Positions 42,473 through 51,816 of a stretch of 64,000 nucleotides of DNA are shown here, piece by piece (positions within the stretch are counted from its first letter, which is position 1; every line of letters starts with the position of its first letter). Made by a program: the position numbers and the translations under genes. The stretch is from Mariniblastus sp964414815 (GTDB taxonomy: Bacteria > Planctomycetota > Planctomycetia > Pirellulales > Pirellulaceae), in NCBI GenBank assembly GCA_964414815.1, contig CAYPXY010000004.1:124001-188000 (forward strand), read 5' to 3'. The notes beneath the pieces were generated by a model. That model saw nothing but the letters and a program-made list of their open reading frames with translations, was not told where the DNA came from and did no database searches.

Positions 42473-45400
42473 CTATTCTTTCAACATCGTTCGTCCTTTG
42501 ACAGGAATGATCGGTGGTTGTGAATGGGTTTCACTTCGCTCCATTCTCGCCAATCGCTCGGTGGCGGCTTCACCGTGGGCGCTGTCAGGAAACTGTTCCA
42601 TCAAACGGGTGAATAATTTTTTTGCGTGGTCATGGTTGCCCAGGTGTTCCTGGCACTTGCCTGCCTGTAACAAGGCAGCACTCCGCCAGGTTTTGTAGGC
42701 GTAGTTGCTGTCCACCAAAAAATAGGCTTTGATCGCTTCCGCATAATTTTCCTGATGAAAGTAGGTCTCTCCGATTCGCCACTGGGCGATCGCTGCCGTC
42801 TCGCTGTTTCTGCCATGCTTGGAATCGACGACCTGTTGGTAGCACTCCCGCGCATCGGTCAGCAATCCCATCTGTTCCAGTCCTCTTCCTTTGAGAAAGT
42901 CGAACTCAAACGATGCCAGGAATGAATCAAACTGTTCCTTTCCTTGTTCGGCAACCGCTCGGGCTCCACTCCAGTCATCCAGTTGCCCCAATGACTGCGC
43001 TTGACGCAACCAGATCCAGGGATGGAGCTCCGCTCCCAAACTGGAATATTGTTCTTTCAGCTCAGCAAACCGCCGGGCCGATTCGTCGTAGCGATGTTGG
43101 CGATAGGCGGCCTCGGCCAGCCAGTACCTGGCTTTGATCACAATGCTCGCGTCCGCGACTCCGTCGGTCAGCCGCGACATCAATTCGGTCACATCGCTCC
43201 AGCAATCCTGTTTGGCAGCGACTTCACCGAGTAAATAGATTCCGCGTGTGCGGATGACTTCCGGCACCTCCGGATTGTCGGTCAGTGGCTGAACCAGCGA
43301 CGTAGCCCGGCTGTAATTTTCATTGCTGACGGCATCGTAGGCCAACCTCAGCGCTGCATCCGCATGATATTTGCTGTGTCCATGCTCTGCGATCAGCCGC
43401 TCAAACGCATCGTGTCCCTTGTTCTTGTCGCCCAGCTCAAAGTGGATCCAGCCCAACTGATACAAGGCTTCATCTCGGGCTGGCAACTCACCTTCCAGCG
43501 ACAGGTATTCGCTGAGCAAACTCGCTGCTTTTTCGAGGTTTTCCTGATCGCCCATTTTCTGAAGCGCGTGACCACATCGCAGTCTGGCGAGCCGCCCAAA
43601 ATCTGTCACACCAAAATGTTGAATCACATGGTCATACGTTTCGGCAGCTCGTTCATACTGCTTGGTGTCTTCGAGCGACTTGGCAACCGCCATCGCAGCC
43701 GAGCCAGTCAATTCGTGCTGGGGATACTCCTCGAGCAGTCGCCGGAACAGCTCGTTCGCCTGTCCCGTTTCACCCAGCTCGAACTTCAGCCAAGCCAGAT
43801 TCGACAGGTAGCGCGGCAATTTTTCTTCGTCGTGGCAGTCGATGACCAGACGTTCGAGCAGCACGATGGCGGTGGCGGTCTGACCCGATTCGATGGCCTT
43901 GGCGGTCAGCCAGGCAGCCGTTTCCGTTACGACGGATTGGTCTCGATGCGATTGTTGAAGTTTCTGAAATGAGTCCATGGCCTCGGTCCAGAATCCACTT
44001 TCGCCGTAGCATATCGTCAACTCGTTGCGGGCACGAAACCGATTGGCGGATTCGTCTGCAGTTGAATCGGCTTGACTGCTGGCAAGGTATTGGGAGTATC
44101 CAGGAATCGCTTCGCCGTATCGCGTCAGGCCAAATCGAGTCGTTCCCAACGCCAGATGATAGAGTGACTGGAGTTCATCACTGGCGGTTGTAATATCGAT
44201 TTGAAGAAGTTTGACTTCGGCCTCTGCAAATTTTGTCTCACCGATCAGCGCCAGCCCGTTCAGGTACAACCAATGATTCCGGTCCGACTTCTTTTGTGCC
44301 GGATCGACATGCAATCCGTCATCGAGCAGCGCCGAAAAGACGCCACTGGCCTTGGAGTATTCTTGTTTGAAATAGTAATATCGGCCCGCTTTTTCCAGCA
44401 CGCTCGGCCGCAAGCGACCTTGGGGCCATTGAGACAGGTACTGGCCAATGACGGATTCCATTTCGTTCTGATGAGCTGGAACATTTGATAATCGGCAGAC
44501 TTCAATTTTCAGATGTAGAGCCTCTTCCGCCACTTTTGATTGAGGATATTGATCGAGCAACTCAGTCAGCCACTGATGAGCCGATTCCCAGTGGCCCAGC
44601 TTGGCGGCAAGACTGGCTCCTTCAAAGTAGACCGTACTGGCGACTTGCGGTGAATTTGAAATGCCGACAATCGACTGAATCATTTCGTAGGCGGATTCAG
44701 TGTCTCCCGCAGCGGCGTCGATACGCGACAGCCAAAGGGTAGCTTCACATTTTGTTTCTTCATTTTTGGCCCGTTCGATCGCTCGTCGTAGATGCTGCTG
44801 CGCCGCCTCGTGTTCGTCTTCACCTAAAAAGATGTGTGCAATTTGGAGATCGGCGTCTGCGGTCAGCGGATGCTCAGGATCATCGGCAGCGATCTGAAAC
44901 GCATCGATGGCTTCTTGGAGTGCCCCTTGCAGATGGTATGCCTGTGCCAATCCATAGATCGAGCGGTGGGCCAGCTTTCCCTGGGGCCAGGTTTGCAGCG
45001 AAAGTTCAAAACAGCGCTGAGCAAGTTGGGGTTCGACTCGGCGAAGCCGCATCTCTCCTAAATAGGTGAACCCGTACTCGAGCAACGGATGTTCAGGATT
45101 CTCGCGGGCAAAGGTTTCGATCAGGCGAATGGCAGTTTGGTCGTTCTCAAGTTGATAAGCGGCCTCACCCATTCGAAACGTTGCCCGCGCAGACAGGTCG
45201 CTTCTCGGATGCTGGACGAGGTACTGCTGAAATGAGCGGTACGCCAGTTGAAATTGGTCGGTTTGCATGTAAGCTTCACCGAGATAGAACGGTGCGACCG
45301 ATGCTTCAACGGAACCGGGATGGTTTTCGATCAACCGGCTAAACGCGTCGATGCTCTCGGGCCACTGTTGACGCGAGTAATATCCGGCTGCGATCAGGTT

Positions 45401-45496
45401 GTCATCCGCAACTGACTGTGCATAGCAAGCCGCTGAACTGAAGGCGAACATCCATACCGACAGTAGAGCCAATAATCGAGCAAAATCCAAAACCAT
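42473..45496 (-). CDS. Long secreted TPR protein (YbgF/BamD-like repeats)
   Basis: About 1007 residues from ATG 45496, a start that gives a signal peptide LLALLSVWMFAFSSAACYAQ; an earlier ATG at 45565 would add another hydrophobic stretch. The rest is tandem TPR-like helix pairs, many with the motif FxxxxxxxPxSxxAxxAxxxxG: for example AFSRLIENHPGSVEASVAPF, AYRSFQQYLVQHPRSDLSAR, LFTRLMEQFPDSAHGEAA. Such periplasmic superhelices act as scaffolds in Tol-Pal or outer-membrane assembly. It precedes ExbB on the same strand, so a partner role with the Exb-toroid module is plausible. A divergent desaturase lies 277 bases away. Confidence 0.75.
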   Translation of the reverse strand: MVLDFARLLALLSVWMFAFSSAACYAQSVADDNLIAAGYYSRQQWPESIDAFSRLIENHPGSVEASVAPFYLGEAYMQTDQFQLAYRSFQQYLVQHPRSDLSARATFRMGEAAYQLENDQTAIRLIETFARENPEHPLLEYGFTYLGEMRLRRVEPQLAQRCFELSLQTWPQGKLAHRSIYGLAQAYHLQGALQEAIDAFQIAADDPEHPLTADADLQIAHIFLGEDEHEAAQQHLRRAIERAKNEETKCEATLWLSRIDAAAGDTESAYEMIQSIVGISNSPQVASTVYFEGASLAAKLGHWESAHQWLTELLDQYPQSKVAEEALHLKIEVCRLSNVPAHQNEMESVIGQYLSQWPQGRLRPSVLEKAGRYYYFKQEYSKASGVFSALLDDGLHVDPAQKKSDRNHWLYLNGLALIGETKFAEAEVKLLQIDITTASDELQSLYHLALGTTRFGLTRYGEAIPGYSQYLASSQADSTADESANRFRARNELTICYGESGFWTEAMDSFQKLQQSHRDQSVVTETAAWLTAKAIESGQTATAIVLLERLVIDCHDEEKLPRYLSNLAWLKFELGETGQANELFRRLLEEYPQHELTGSAAMAVAKSLEDTKQYERAAETYDHVIQHFGVTDFGRLARLRCGHALQKMGDQENLEKAASLLSEYLSLEGELPARDEALYQLGWIHFELGDKNKGHDAFERLIAEHGHSKYHADAALRLAYDAVSNENYSRATSLVQPLTDNPEVPEVIRTRGIYLLGEVAAKQDCWSDVTELMSRLTDGVADASIVIKARYWLAEAAYRQHRYDESARRFAELKEQYSSLGAELHPWIWLRQAQSLGQLDDWSGARAVAEQGKEQFDSFLASFEFDFLKGRGLEQMGLLTDARECYQQVVDSKHGRNSETAAIAQWRIGETYFHQENYAEAIKAYFLVDSNYAYKTWRSAALLQAGKCQEHLGNHDHAKKLFTRLMEQFPDSAHGEAATERLARMERSETHSQPPIIPVKGRTMLKE

Positions 45497-45772
45497 CAAA
45501 ACGCCTCTAAAACAGCGCGACAACCATAAAATCACTACAGTCAAAAAGGATGCACCAATCATCAAAATAAGCGCAGTCCCTACAGGTTGTTATCGACCAG
45601 TCGAATCGATGAACTGTATCCAGATCATTTCGCTAGCTTCGAAAGTGGACGAGAAGTGCTAAGATGCACACAAATCCGGTGCTGCGACACTAAATTGCAG
45701 TTTTCGGGTGATCAGACTCCGCCTAAACTCATACGAATCGAATTGCTGTCACTTTTATCAACCCTCCCGATC

Positions 45773-46840
45773 ATGTCCGCTGAAATCGAAGTCAAAAAAC
45801 TCTCTGAACGTCCGGAAGCCAAACATCAGTCGGATACGTCCCCCATGGCCGAACCCCAGAAGGACGCTTCGGCCGTCGATGCGATTGCCAAAGACATCCA
45901 TGTGGAGTGTGAAGTGCTGGCCGAAGGGGCGCGGTTGCCGAAACCGGCTGGCGTCACGGTGAGCAGCCGAATCATGTGGGAGTATGTGCTGCCGGTGATT
46001 GCGTTTCACTTACTGATTCCGCTAGCGTTCCTGCCTTATTTTTTCAGTTGGTGGGGACTGTTGTTTCTGCCCATCGGGAACTACATCTTTACCTCGATGG
46101 GGATCGGCGCCGGCTATCACCGATTGTTGACGCATCGAGGGTTCGAGTGTCCGAAATGGTTCGAGTATTTATTGGCGACGCTAGGCGTTTGCAGTTTTCA
46201 GGACTCGCCAGCGCGATGGGTGTTGGTACACCGTGTCCATCATCAACACTCCGACCATCAACCCGATCCGCATACCCCTCGCGTCAGTGCGTTCTGGTCG
46301 CACATGGGCTGGCTGTTTATTGATAACAAAGAACTCAGTTCAATCGCCGCCTACGACCGGTACTGCCGAGACTTGATGCGAGATCGATACTATATGTGGC
46401 TGCAGCGGGGATTGAACTGGGTTTGGGTTTATGTTGCTCATGCGATTGCGTTATTGGTACTCGGCATCGGTTTGGCGTTTCTGATTGCGGAACCCGGCGG
46501 ACGATATCAGTTTGCCGTGCAGTTCTTTTTCTGGACCGTCATCATGCGAACCATTTTTACCTGGCATGTGACGTGGGGGATCAATTCAGCGGCTCATATC
46601 TGGGGCTACCAGAATTATGAAACGCGGGAGGACAGCCGCAATAACTGGCTGTTTGCCCTCTTGACCAATGGCGAAGGCTGGCACAACAACCACCACGCCG
46701 ACCCACGCTCGGCGCGGCACGGACATCGCTGGTGGGAATTTGATGTGACGTGGATGACGCTGGTCGGTCTGGAGAAAACAGGCTTGATCAAAAACCTGAT
46801 GCGTCCGAACCATCGCCGACTGAGCAAGAAGACAGTTTAG
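45773..46840 (+). CDS. Membrane acyl-lipid/acyl-CoA desaturase
   Basis: 355 residues from ATG 45773 (an upstream TTG at 45589-era would add a leader with no family likeness). The three histidine boxes of the delta-9 desaturase class are present: HRLLTH, HRVHHQHSD and HNNHH, with four hydrophobic segments between them and the typical WALVHRVHH-like environment WVLVHRVHHQH. It introduces a double bond in membrane fatty acids using a diiron centre, O2 and electrons from ferredoxin or cytochrome. Its TAG stop contains the first base of the family A element, suggesting a repeat inserted at the gene end. Confidence 0.92.
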   Translation: MSAEIEVKKLSERPEAKHQSDTSPMAEPQKDASAVDAIAKDIHVECEVLAEGARLPKPAGVTVSSRIMWEYVLPVIAFHLLIPLAFLPYFFSWWGLLFLPIGNYIFTSMGIGAGYHRLLTHRGFECPKWFEYLLATLGVCSFQDSPARWVLVHRVHHQHSDHQPDPHTPRVSAFWSHMGWLFIDNKELSSIAAYDRYCRDLMRDRYYMWLQRGLNWVWVYVAHAIALLVLGIGLAFLIAEPGGRYQFAVQFFFWTVIMRTIFTWHVTWGINSAAHIWGYQNYETREDSRNNWLFALLTNGEGWHNNHHADPRSARHGHRWWEFDVTWMTLVGLEKTGLIKNLMRPNHRRLSKKTV

Positions 46841-46926
46841 GCGACCGGTAGGTAAAAGTTTACCCAAGCAGTATTGTGTTTCCCAGACGCTGGGTTGCGA
46901 GTCGCGGAGCGACTCGCCTACACTAG
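46840..46926. repeat. Family A element, copy 3 (right-truncated, reversed)
   Basis: Reverse-complement match to copy 1 (30454): GGCGACCGGTAGG at the left, then AAAAGTTTACCCAAGC, the hairpin GCGAGTCGC/GCGACTCGC and CTACACTAG, after which likeness ends. The G at 46840 is also the last base of the desaturase TAG. Right terminal repeat missing. Confidence 0.7.
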
Positions 46927-47043
46927 AAAAAGTAGATGTGTGAAGCGGTCGAGCCTTCCAAAGGAGATAGCCAGACGAAAATAGCGTCATGGCGTTTGGA
47001 GTCTCTCATGGAGTTGAGCGACCGCGGAACACACCAACCGACG

Positions 47044-48213
47044 CTATTGCGAATCCCAGGCCGCCAACACTTCCTGTTCCTTTTCTGCGGCCAGCCCGCC
47101 GCGAGTCTGTTTTTTCCAGGTGGTCACAAATTCTTCTCCTCGTTCATCCAGTAATTCGCCGGATCGGGTTGTGTAATACTCGAGAGCGGATCGATTGATG
47201 TCGTCGATGTTGCTGGTCTTCAATCCCGCCTTGATGGCTCGTTCTGTACTGAGCTGGCCGGCACCCCGAAAACCATCGGCGTCGTTCGGGAACCAGGCTG
47301 GCATGTGTTGCCAAGCCCTGACGCCGTTCTGATTGAGGAAGTCAGAAGGAATCCAGACGGGTTCCGTGACATTGTCCGAAATCCGAACGACCGAGTCGAC
47401 GATATCTTTCATGGTCAATTTTCCTGCCGGATTCACGGCATTGAAAACACCGACGGTCTGCTGCTCGGCACATTGGACCACGAAATCGCCGAGATCCTGA
47501 ACATCGACGATCTGCACAAAATCTTTTCCGGTCCCAGGAGCAATCATTCGGCCTCCTTCGCTGCCGCGGACCGGCCAGTAACTGTATCGTCCCGTAGTAT
47601 CGCGGGGGCCGACGATCAAACCTGGCCGAATGTTGGTTACTTTTCCGGGGAAGCGGGCTTCGGCCGCCTGTTCGACGCGGGCTTTCATCGCGCCATAGTG
47701 TTGACCGACTTCACGGTGGGTTGTGATTTTGGCCGCCACTTCATCATCCACGGTCGCCAGCGTTCCCTCTTCGTCCATTCCTGGCTCTTGCCTGGAGGCA
47801 TAGACGGAAACGGTGGAGATCACAATGAACTGTTTCATCGCCGGCAGCAAAATATCCATTGCATCGGTAACCGTTTTCGGCACATAGGTAAACGTATCGA
47901 TGACGACGTCCCATTGTTGTCCGTCGGCAACGGCTTTTTCGAGCGAGCTGAGATCGGAGTAGCGATCGCCCTCCAGGTGTTCAAGGTCCGGAAACAGATC
48001 GGGAGCCGTTCGGCCGCGGTTGAACAGTGTCAATTGGTGCCCATGTTCAACGGCCCGATTGACAATGGCGGGGCCTAGAAAACCGGTTCCTCCGAGGATC
48101 AGTATCCTCAATGGATCCCGATTCAAGGGCCTGCGTACAAGAAGATCAGGACACAGGGCTGCCCCCAGAGTAATCCCTCCGGCGGCTGCCAAAAAATCTC
48201 TACGAGTTGACAT
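47044..48213 (-). CDS. Tat-exported NAD-dependent epimerase/dehydratase-family protein
   Basis: 389 residues. The N-terminus MSTRRDFLAAAGG carries a twin-arginine leader and a hydrophobic stretch to about residue 25. A Rossmann SDR-extended fold follows with LILGGTGFLGPAIVNRAVE, the NAD site; a YxxxK catalytic pair is suggested by HYGAMKARVE. Planctomycetes export many such NAD(P)-binding proteins; the substrate is unknown. Its ATG overlaps the last 14 bases of the MFS gene, so translation is coupled. The leader implies use of the Tat genes at 38 kb. Confidence 0.8.
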   Translation of the reverse strand: MSTRRDFLAAAGGITLGAALCPDLLVRRPLNRDPLRILILGGTGFLGPAIVNRAVEHGHQLTLFNRGRTAPDLFPDLEHLEGDRYSDLSSLEKAVADGQQWDVVIDTFTYVPKTVTDAMDILLPAMKQFIVISTVSVYASRQEPGMDEEGTLATVDDEVAAKITTHREVGQHYGAMKARVEQAAEARFPGKVTNIRPGLIVGPRDTTGRYSYWPVRGSEGGRMIAPGTGKDFVQIVDVQDLGDFVVQCAEQQTVGVFNAVNPAGKLTMKDIVDSVVRISDNVTEPVWIPSDFLNQNGVRAWQHMPAWFPNDADGFRGAGQLSTERAIKAGLKTSNIDDINRSALEYYTTRSGELLDERGEEFVTTWKKQTRGGLAAEKEQEVLAAWDSQ

Positions 48214-49522
48214 AACAATCTCCCTTTCGTGCGCGTTGTGATTGGGCCGTGGCGAGCGACCAGCATAGTACTCCCCATACCGCAGCCAGCGGCAGGGCGA
48301 TCATCAACATTCCCCACAACCCCGCAACCCAGGCCGTCATTCCCGCGCCGGCCACGTCGCCGCCGCGATATAAAAAAAGATCAACGACCGGTTTGGCTTT
48401 ATATTTTTCTTCTTCGCTCACCACGCTGAACAAGGTTTCGCGAGTTGGCCTGGCGATGGCGAACCGAGTGGCACTATGCAGTGCCGAGAATGCAGTGACC
48501 GCTCCAAATATCTGCCAAGCTGCAATCCCCGGCCTCTGCTCGATCCACGCGAGGATTGCAAATCCTGCCACGGTCACTACGGGCAAAATGGCCAGTGTGA
48601 TCCCGACGCCCAAAACCCGAATCAATCGTCCCGTCAGAAAGACCTGCATGATCAGCGTCGTAGCCTGCATCCACGTATCCATCTGGGCGAACATCGACGC
48701 TCTCGCCTCCAATTGCGACTGGGCGTTGGCCACCAGTTCGGTTCGAGTGAAGTACAGCATGGTATTACTGATCGCCAGAAAAATGACATACAGACCCGCC
48801 CCCATCAAGTAGGGAGACCTTGCAACCAATAACACTCCACTTTTCCAGGAACCACCGATCGGCTGGATCGGCCTACCGGTTGTCGCCCGTTCATTGCGAT
48901 CAATTAGTCCCACCAAGGGGATCGCGATGGCAAAGCAGAAGGCTGAAAGTCCCATTTGCCACAGCGGTCCGATGATTTCTACCATCTGCCAGGCAAAGGT
49001 AGATCCGATCAATCCGCCCAACGTACCCCCGACGGCAATCACCGGAAACAGCCGCATACATTGCTGATGCCGCCAGACATCCGCCATGAATCCCCAAAAC
49101 AGTCCCGTCAGAAACAGGTTGATCACGCTGAGCCAGACATAGAACGCATAGCCCGACCAGACCTTGGCATCCTCACCCACCAGGCCGCGAACGGCAATGA
49201 AAACCAGCAGGCAAGCAACGATCACCAGGTGCCCGATCAGAATAAATCGTGCACGGTCCGTGTGGGCAACCACGCCACCAAACGCAACCGCCACGACCAG
49301 CGACATCGTACAGGTCAATCCATAGAGCCATCGCAGGTCATCCATCGAACGCTCGACTCCCATCGCCTCCCGCAACGGCCGAAGCAGGAAATAGCCAAAC
49401 AGAATCAAGAAGAAATAGGCCGCCGAGAGCATCAACGGCCGCTCTTCTCCCGGACGGACTTTTAGCAGTCGCCAGCCGATGCCACTGACCGGCTCCGTCG
49501 TGTTGTCGGGGCTGCTAATCAA
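48200..49522 (-). CDS. MFS-type transporter, ATP/ADP-translocase-like
   Basis: 440 residues with about twelve hydrophobic segments. The N-terminal region LILFGYFLLRPLREAMGVERS then DDLRWLYGLTCTMSLVVAVAFG resembles the NTT (Npt) nucleotide transporters and a related bacterial clade annotated as MFS. Because lineage is ancient and the residues for nucleotide exchange were not checked, the substrate is unknown. It overlaps the Tat-exported epimerase gene by 14 bases, suggesting the two work together, perhaps on an exported sugar nucleotide or cofactor. That is inference. Confidence 0.7.
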   Translation of the reverse strand: MISSPDNTTEPVSGIGWRLLKVRPGEERPLMLSAAYFFLILFGYFLLRPLREAMGVERSMDDLRWLYGLTCTMSLVVAVAFGGVVAHTDRARFILIGHLVIVACLLVFIAVRGLVGEDAKVWSGYAFYVWLSVINLFLTGLFWGFMADVWRHQQCMRLFPVIAVGGTLGGLIGSTFAWQMVEIIGPLWQMGLSAFCFAIAIPLVGLIDRNERATTGRPIQPIGGSWKSGVLLVARSPYLMGAGLYVIFLAISNTMLYFTRTELVANAQSQLEARASMFAQMDTWMQATTLIMQVFLTGRLIRVLGVGITLAILPVVTVAGFAILAWIEQRPGIAAWQIFGAVTAFSALHSATRFAIARPTRETLFSVVSEEEKYKAKPVVDLFLYRGGDVAGAGMTAWVAGLWGMLMIALPLAAVWGVLCWSLATAQSQRARKGDCYVNS

Positions 49523-49664
49523 TTTCGTATCGAGGGAAGCCGTGCATGGGGGAGTAAAAATTCTGGAATGCGATTAGAATCATACTCCCCTGAACGACAT
49601 CCGGTTTCAATAGGCCTTCTCCAATTTCCCAATCCGGATTCTGTAATTTGAAGAATCTCATAAC

Positions 49665-51575
49665 ATGAAAGTTTGTTCGCTTTGGTCCGTCTTGGGTAGT
49701 TTTCCCGTGATCCTGATCGCACTGGTAATATTGCTGGAATCCGCAGTCGCGCACCCCAACTCTCCTATTGGCGATCCCATTGAATCTACTGGCACCCCCA
49801 CGCCATTAGGTTCCTCGATACATCCCATAGTCGTGGTGGAAGCCGATATCTACGTCAATCAGAACCGTACCGTAGCCCGGATGCGGTGTTTGGCAGACGA
49901 TCTGGAATTGCTTCAGGGCGTCGAAGTCCTTGACGATGGATTTTACGATCCCGAGGAACTCGTCGATGCCACCGAAGACCACGCAAGGTACCTCACCAAG
50001 CACATCACATTTCGAGATGCCAACGGCGAAATCATGCCGGGTAGGTTGGTCGACATTGAGCATCTCGAATATCCTGACGAAGGGATTCGCCCAGGGCAAC
50101 TCGTGAATTTCAAAGTCGAATTCGAGTACGAGTTTCGCTATGACCGTCCGCCGGAGTTCATCACGATCGAACACACCATGGGGGGCGAAAGAATTTTGCT
50201 GCCGGCAGAGTTGAGAGTATTGATGAAGCAGGCCGGTAGTGATGTTCCCTACTCGCAGGTGATGAAGCCCAACATGCCCGAAACGTTCAAGTTTGACTGG
50301 GATCGTCCAGCGCTGACTCAGGCGGCTTCAGACCAGGAGTGGGAAGAGTGGTTTGATGCGCAGCGAGAGAAATCACTGGGCTTAATCCAGTATAGCGCCG
50401 TTTATTCATTTTTGTATATCAACCGGTTCGACGTACGCCATGAGGTACTGGTTCCACTTGCCACGCTGACCACGATGATGGACATCGAGCGAGCCGATGC
50501 AAGTTTTCTGGAAGTAGACGAACAAGCGGCGACCATCGAAAAAATCAAAGCACTTTTTTCAACCATCAATCCAGTCAAGATTGATGGTGTCGAAGTAAAA
50601 CCCCACTTCGACCGGATTGATTTTTACGGACTGGGACTGGCCGATCTCGCCACGCAAACCGAGCAGCAGCGAGTCAGTATGGCCAACGGACGAGCGGGCA
50701 TCATCATGTCGTACGGTACCAAAGGATCGCCGACGAATATCGAATTGACTTGGGATCATTTCAACGATGTCATTCTGACCGTAGACGCCGTTGTAATTGC
50801 CGGTCCCCAGATCGAGAAAACCCAGTTTGCAAAATACGCTGAGAACAACACTTATTCCTGGCAATCCCGACCTGGCGAAACGCTTCCGCCACTGACTGGT
50901 GTTCGGGCGAGCATTGCGCCAGAGACTTATCGACAAGCTCAATGGTCGATTCCGCTGATCTCGGTAGGGTTGGGGGTTTTCGCCGTACTGGCATTGTTAG
51001 CCAAGGGGTTGCTGGGAACGCTTAAGTTTCGTGGAGCGGTCGCCTTGGCACTGTTGGTGGGAGCCGTACTGACCAGGCCGCTCTACCGGCAGCAGGTTGC
51101 CAATCCGTTTAGTGATCCACCTACGTTTTCCATCGCGGGTACCGAGGCGTCCCGGATTTTTGCTCAGCTCCACAAAAACCTGTTTCGGGCATTCGACTAT
51201 CGACAGGAATCGGACGTCTATGATGCGCTGGCTAAAAGTGTCGATGGGCCTTTGTTGCGGGAGCTGTATCTGCAGATCAACCAAAGTTTGAAAATGAAGG
51301 AACAAGGCGGATCGATTGCGCGCATTGATGAAGTCAACGTTCTGGAAGGCAGCCAGCAAACCGAATCGGCAGAGCCTGATGAGATTGGATTTCGATATCG
51401 GGGCCGCTGGAATCTCGTCGGCACGGTTGAGCATTGGGGGCACGTCCATCAACGAACCAATCAATACGAAGCCGATTTCACGATCGAGTTGGTGGGTGAT
51501 TCCTGGAAGATCACAGAACTGCAAATGCTCGATGAGCAACAGGGGACAGTCAGGACGACCTTGCGAAGGTTTTAA
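49665..51575 (+). CDS. Secreted membrane protein of unknown function
   Basis: 636 residues, unrecognised family. A signal peptide at 1-29 (VILIALVILLESAVA), then a beta-rich extracytoplasmic domain (about 45-420) containing VEFEYEFRYDRPPEFI and IKALFSTINPVKIDGVEV, two membrane helices near 425-475 (IPLISVGLGVFAVLALLA, AVALALLVGAVLTRPL) and a C-terminal soluble domain (about 495-636) ending in a beta sheet with RYRGRWNLVGTVEHWGH. Topology suggests a sensor or assembly factor in the envelope. It ends with TAA immediately before a family A element. Confidence 0.55.
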   Translation: MKVCSLWSVLGSFPVILIALVILLESAVAHPNSPIGDPIESTGTPTPLGSSIHPIVVVEADIYVNQNRTVARMRCLADDLELLQGVEVLDDGFYDPEELVDATEDHARYLTKHITFRDANGEIMPGRLVDIEHLEYPDEGIRPGQLVNFKVEFEYEFRYDRPPEFITIEHTMGGERILLPAELRVLMKQAGSDVPYSQVMKPNMPETFKFDWDRPALTQAASDQEWEEWFDAQREKSLGLIQYSAVYSFLYINRFDVRHEVLVPLATLTTMMDIERADASFLEVDEQAATIEKIKALFSTINPVKIDGVEVKPHFDRIDFYGLGLADLATQTEQQRVSMANGRAGIIMSYGTKGSPTNIELTWDHFNDVILTVDAVVIAGPQIEKTQFAKYAENNTYSWQSRPGETLPPLTGVRASIAPETYRQAQWSIPLISVGLGVFAVLALLAKGLLGTLKFRGAVALALLVGAVLTRPLYRQQVANPFSDPPTFSIAGTEASRIFAQLHKNLFRAFDYRQESDVYDALAKSVDGPLLRELYLQINQSLKMKEQGGSIARIDEVNVLEGSQQTESAEPDEIGFRYRGRWNLVGTVEHWGHVHQRTNQYEADFTIELVGDSWKITELQMLDEQQGTVRTTLRRF

Positions 51576-51688
51576 GGCGAGCGGCAGATAAGAATCTACC
51601 GGAAATGTAGGCGAGCCTCTCCGAGACTCGCAAGCTCGGCGTCTCGGAGAGACGCCGCTACATGGTAAGTTTTCATCTGCCGCTCGTC
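51576..51688. repeat. Family A element, copy 4 (113 bp)
   Basis: Starts the base after the TAA of the preceding gene. Ends GGCGAGCGGCAGAT and ATCTGCCGCTCGTC; relative to copy 2 the C-to-G change at base 6 on the left is matched by a G-to-C change on the right, and one G:C pair has become G:T. Internal hairpins as in copy 2. Confidence 0.85.
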
Positions 51689-51816
51689 TAACCAAGGATC
51701 ACGGGTTGAACAAACATGCCTTTTCAGGCACAATCGTTCCCAGCTAAAACGTATTCTGGTAAATTTCATCGTGCGAACGGTCGTTCGTTCCAGTTGACGA
51801 ATTGGACTCGATAAAC

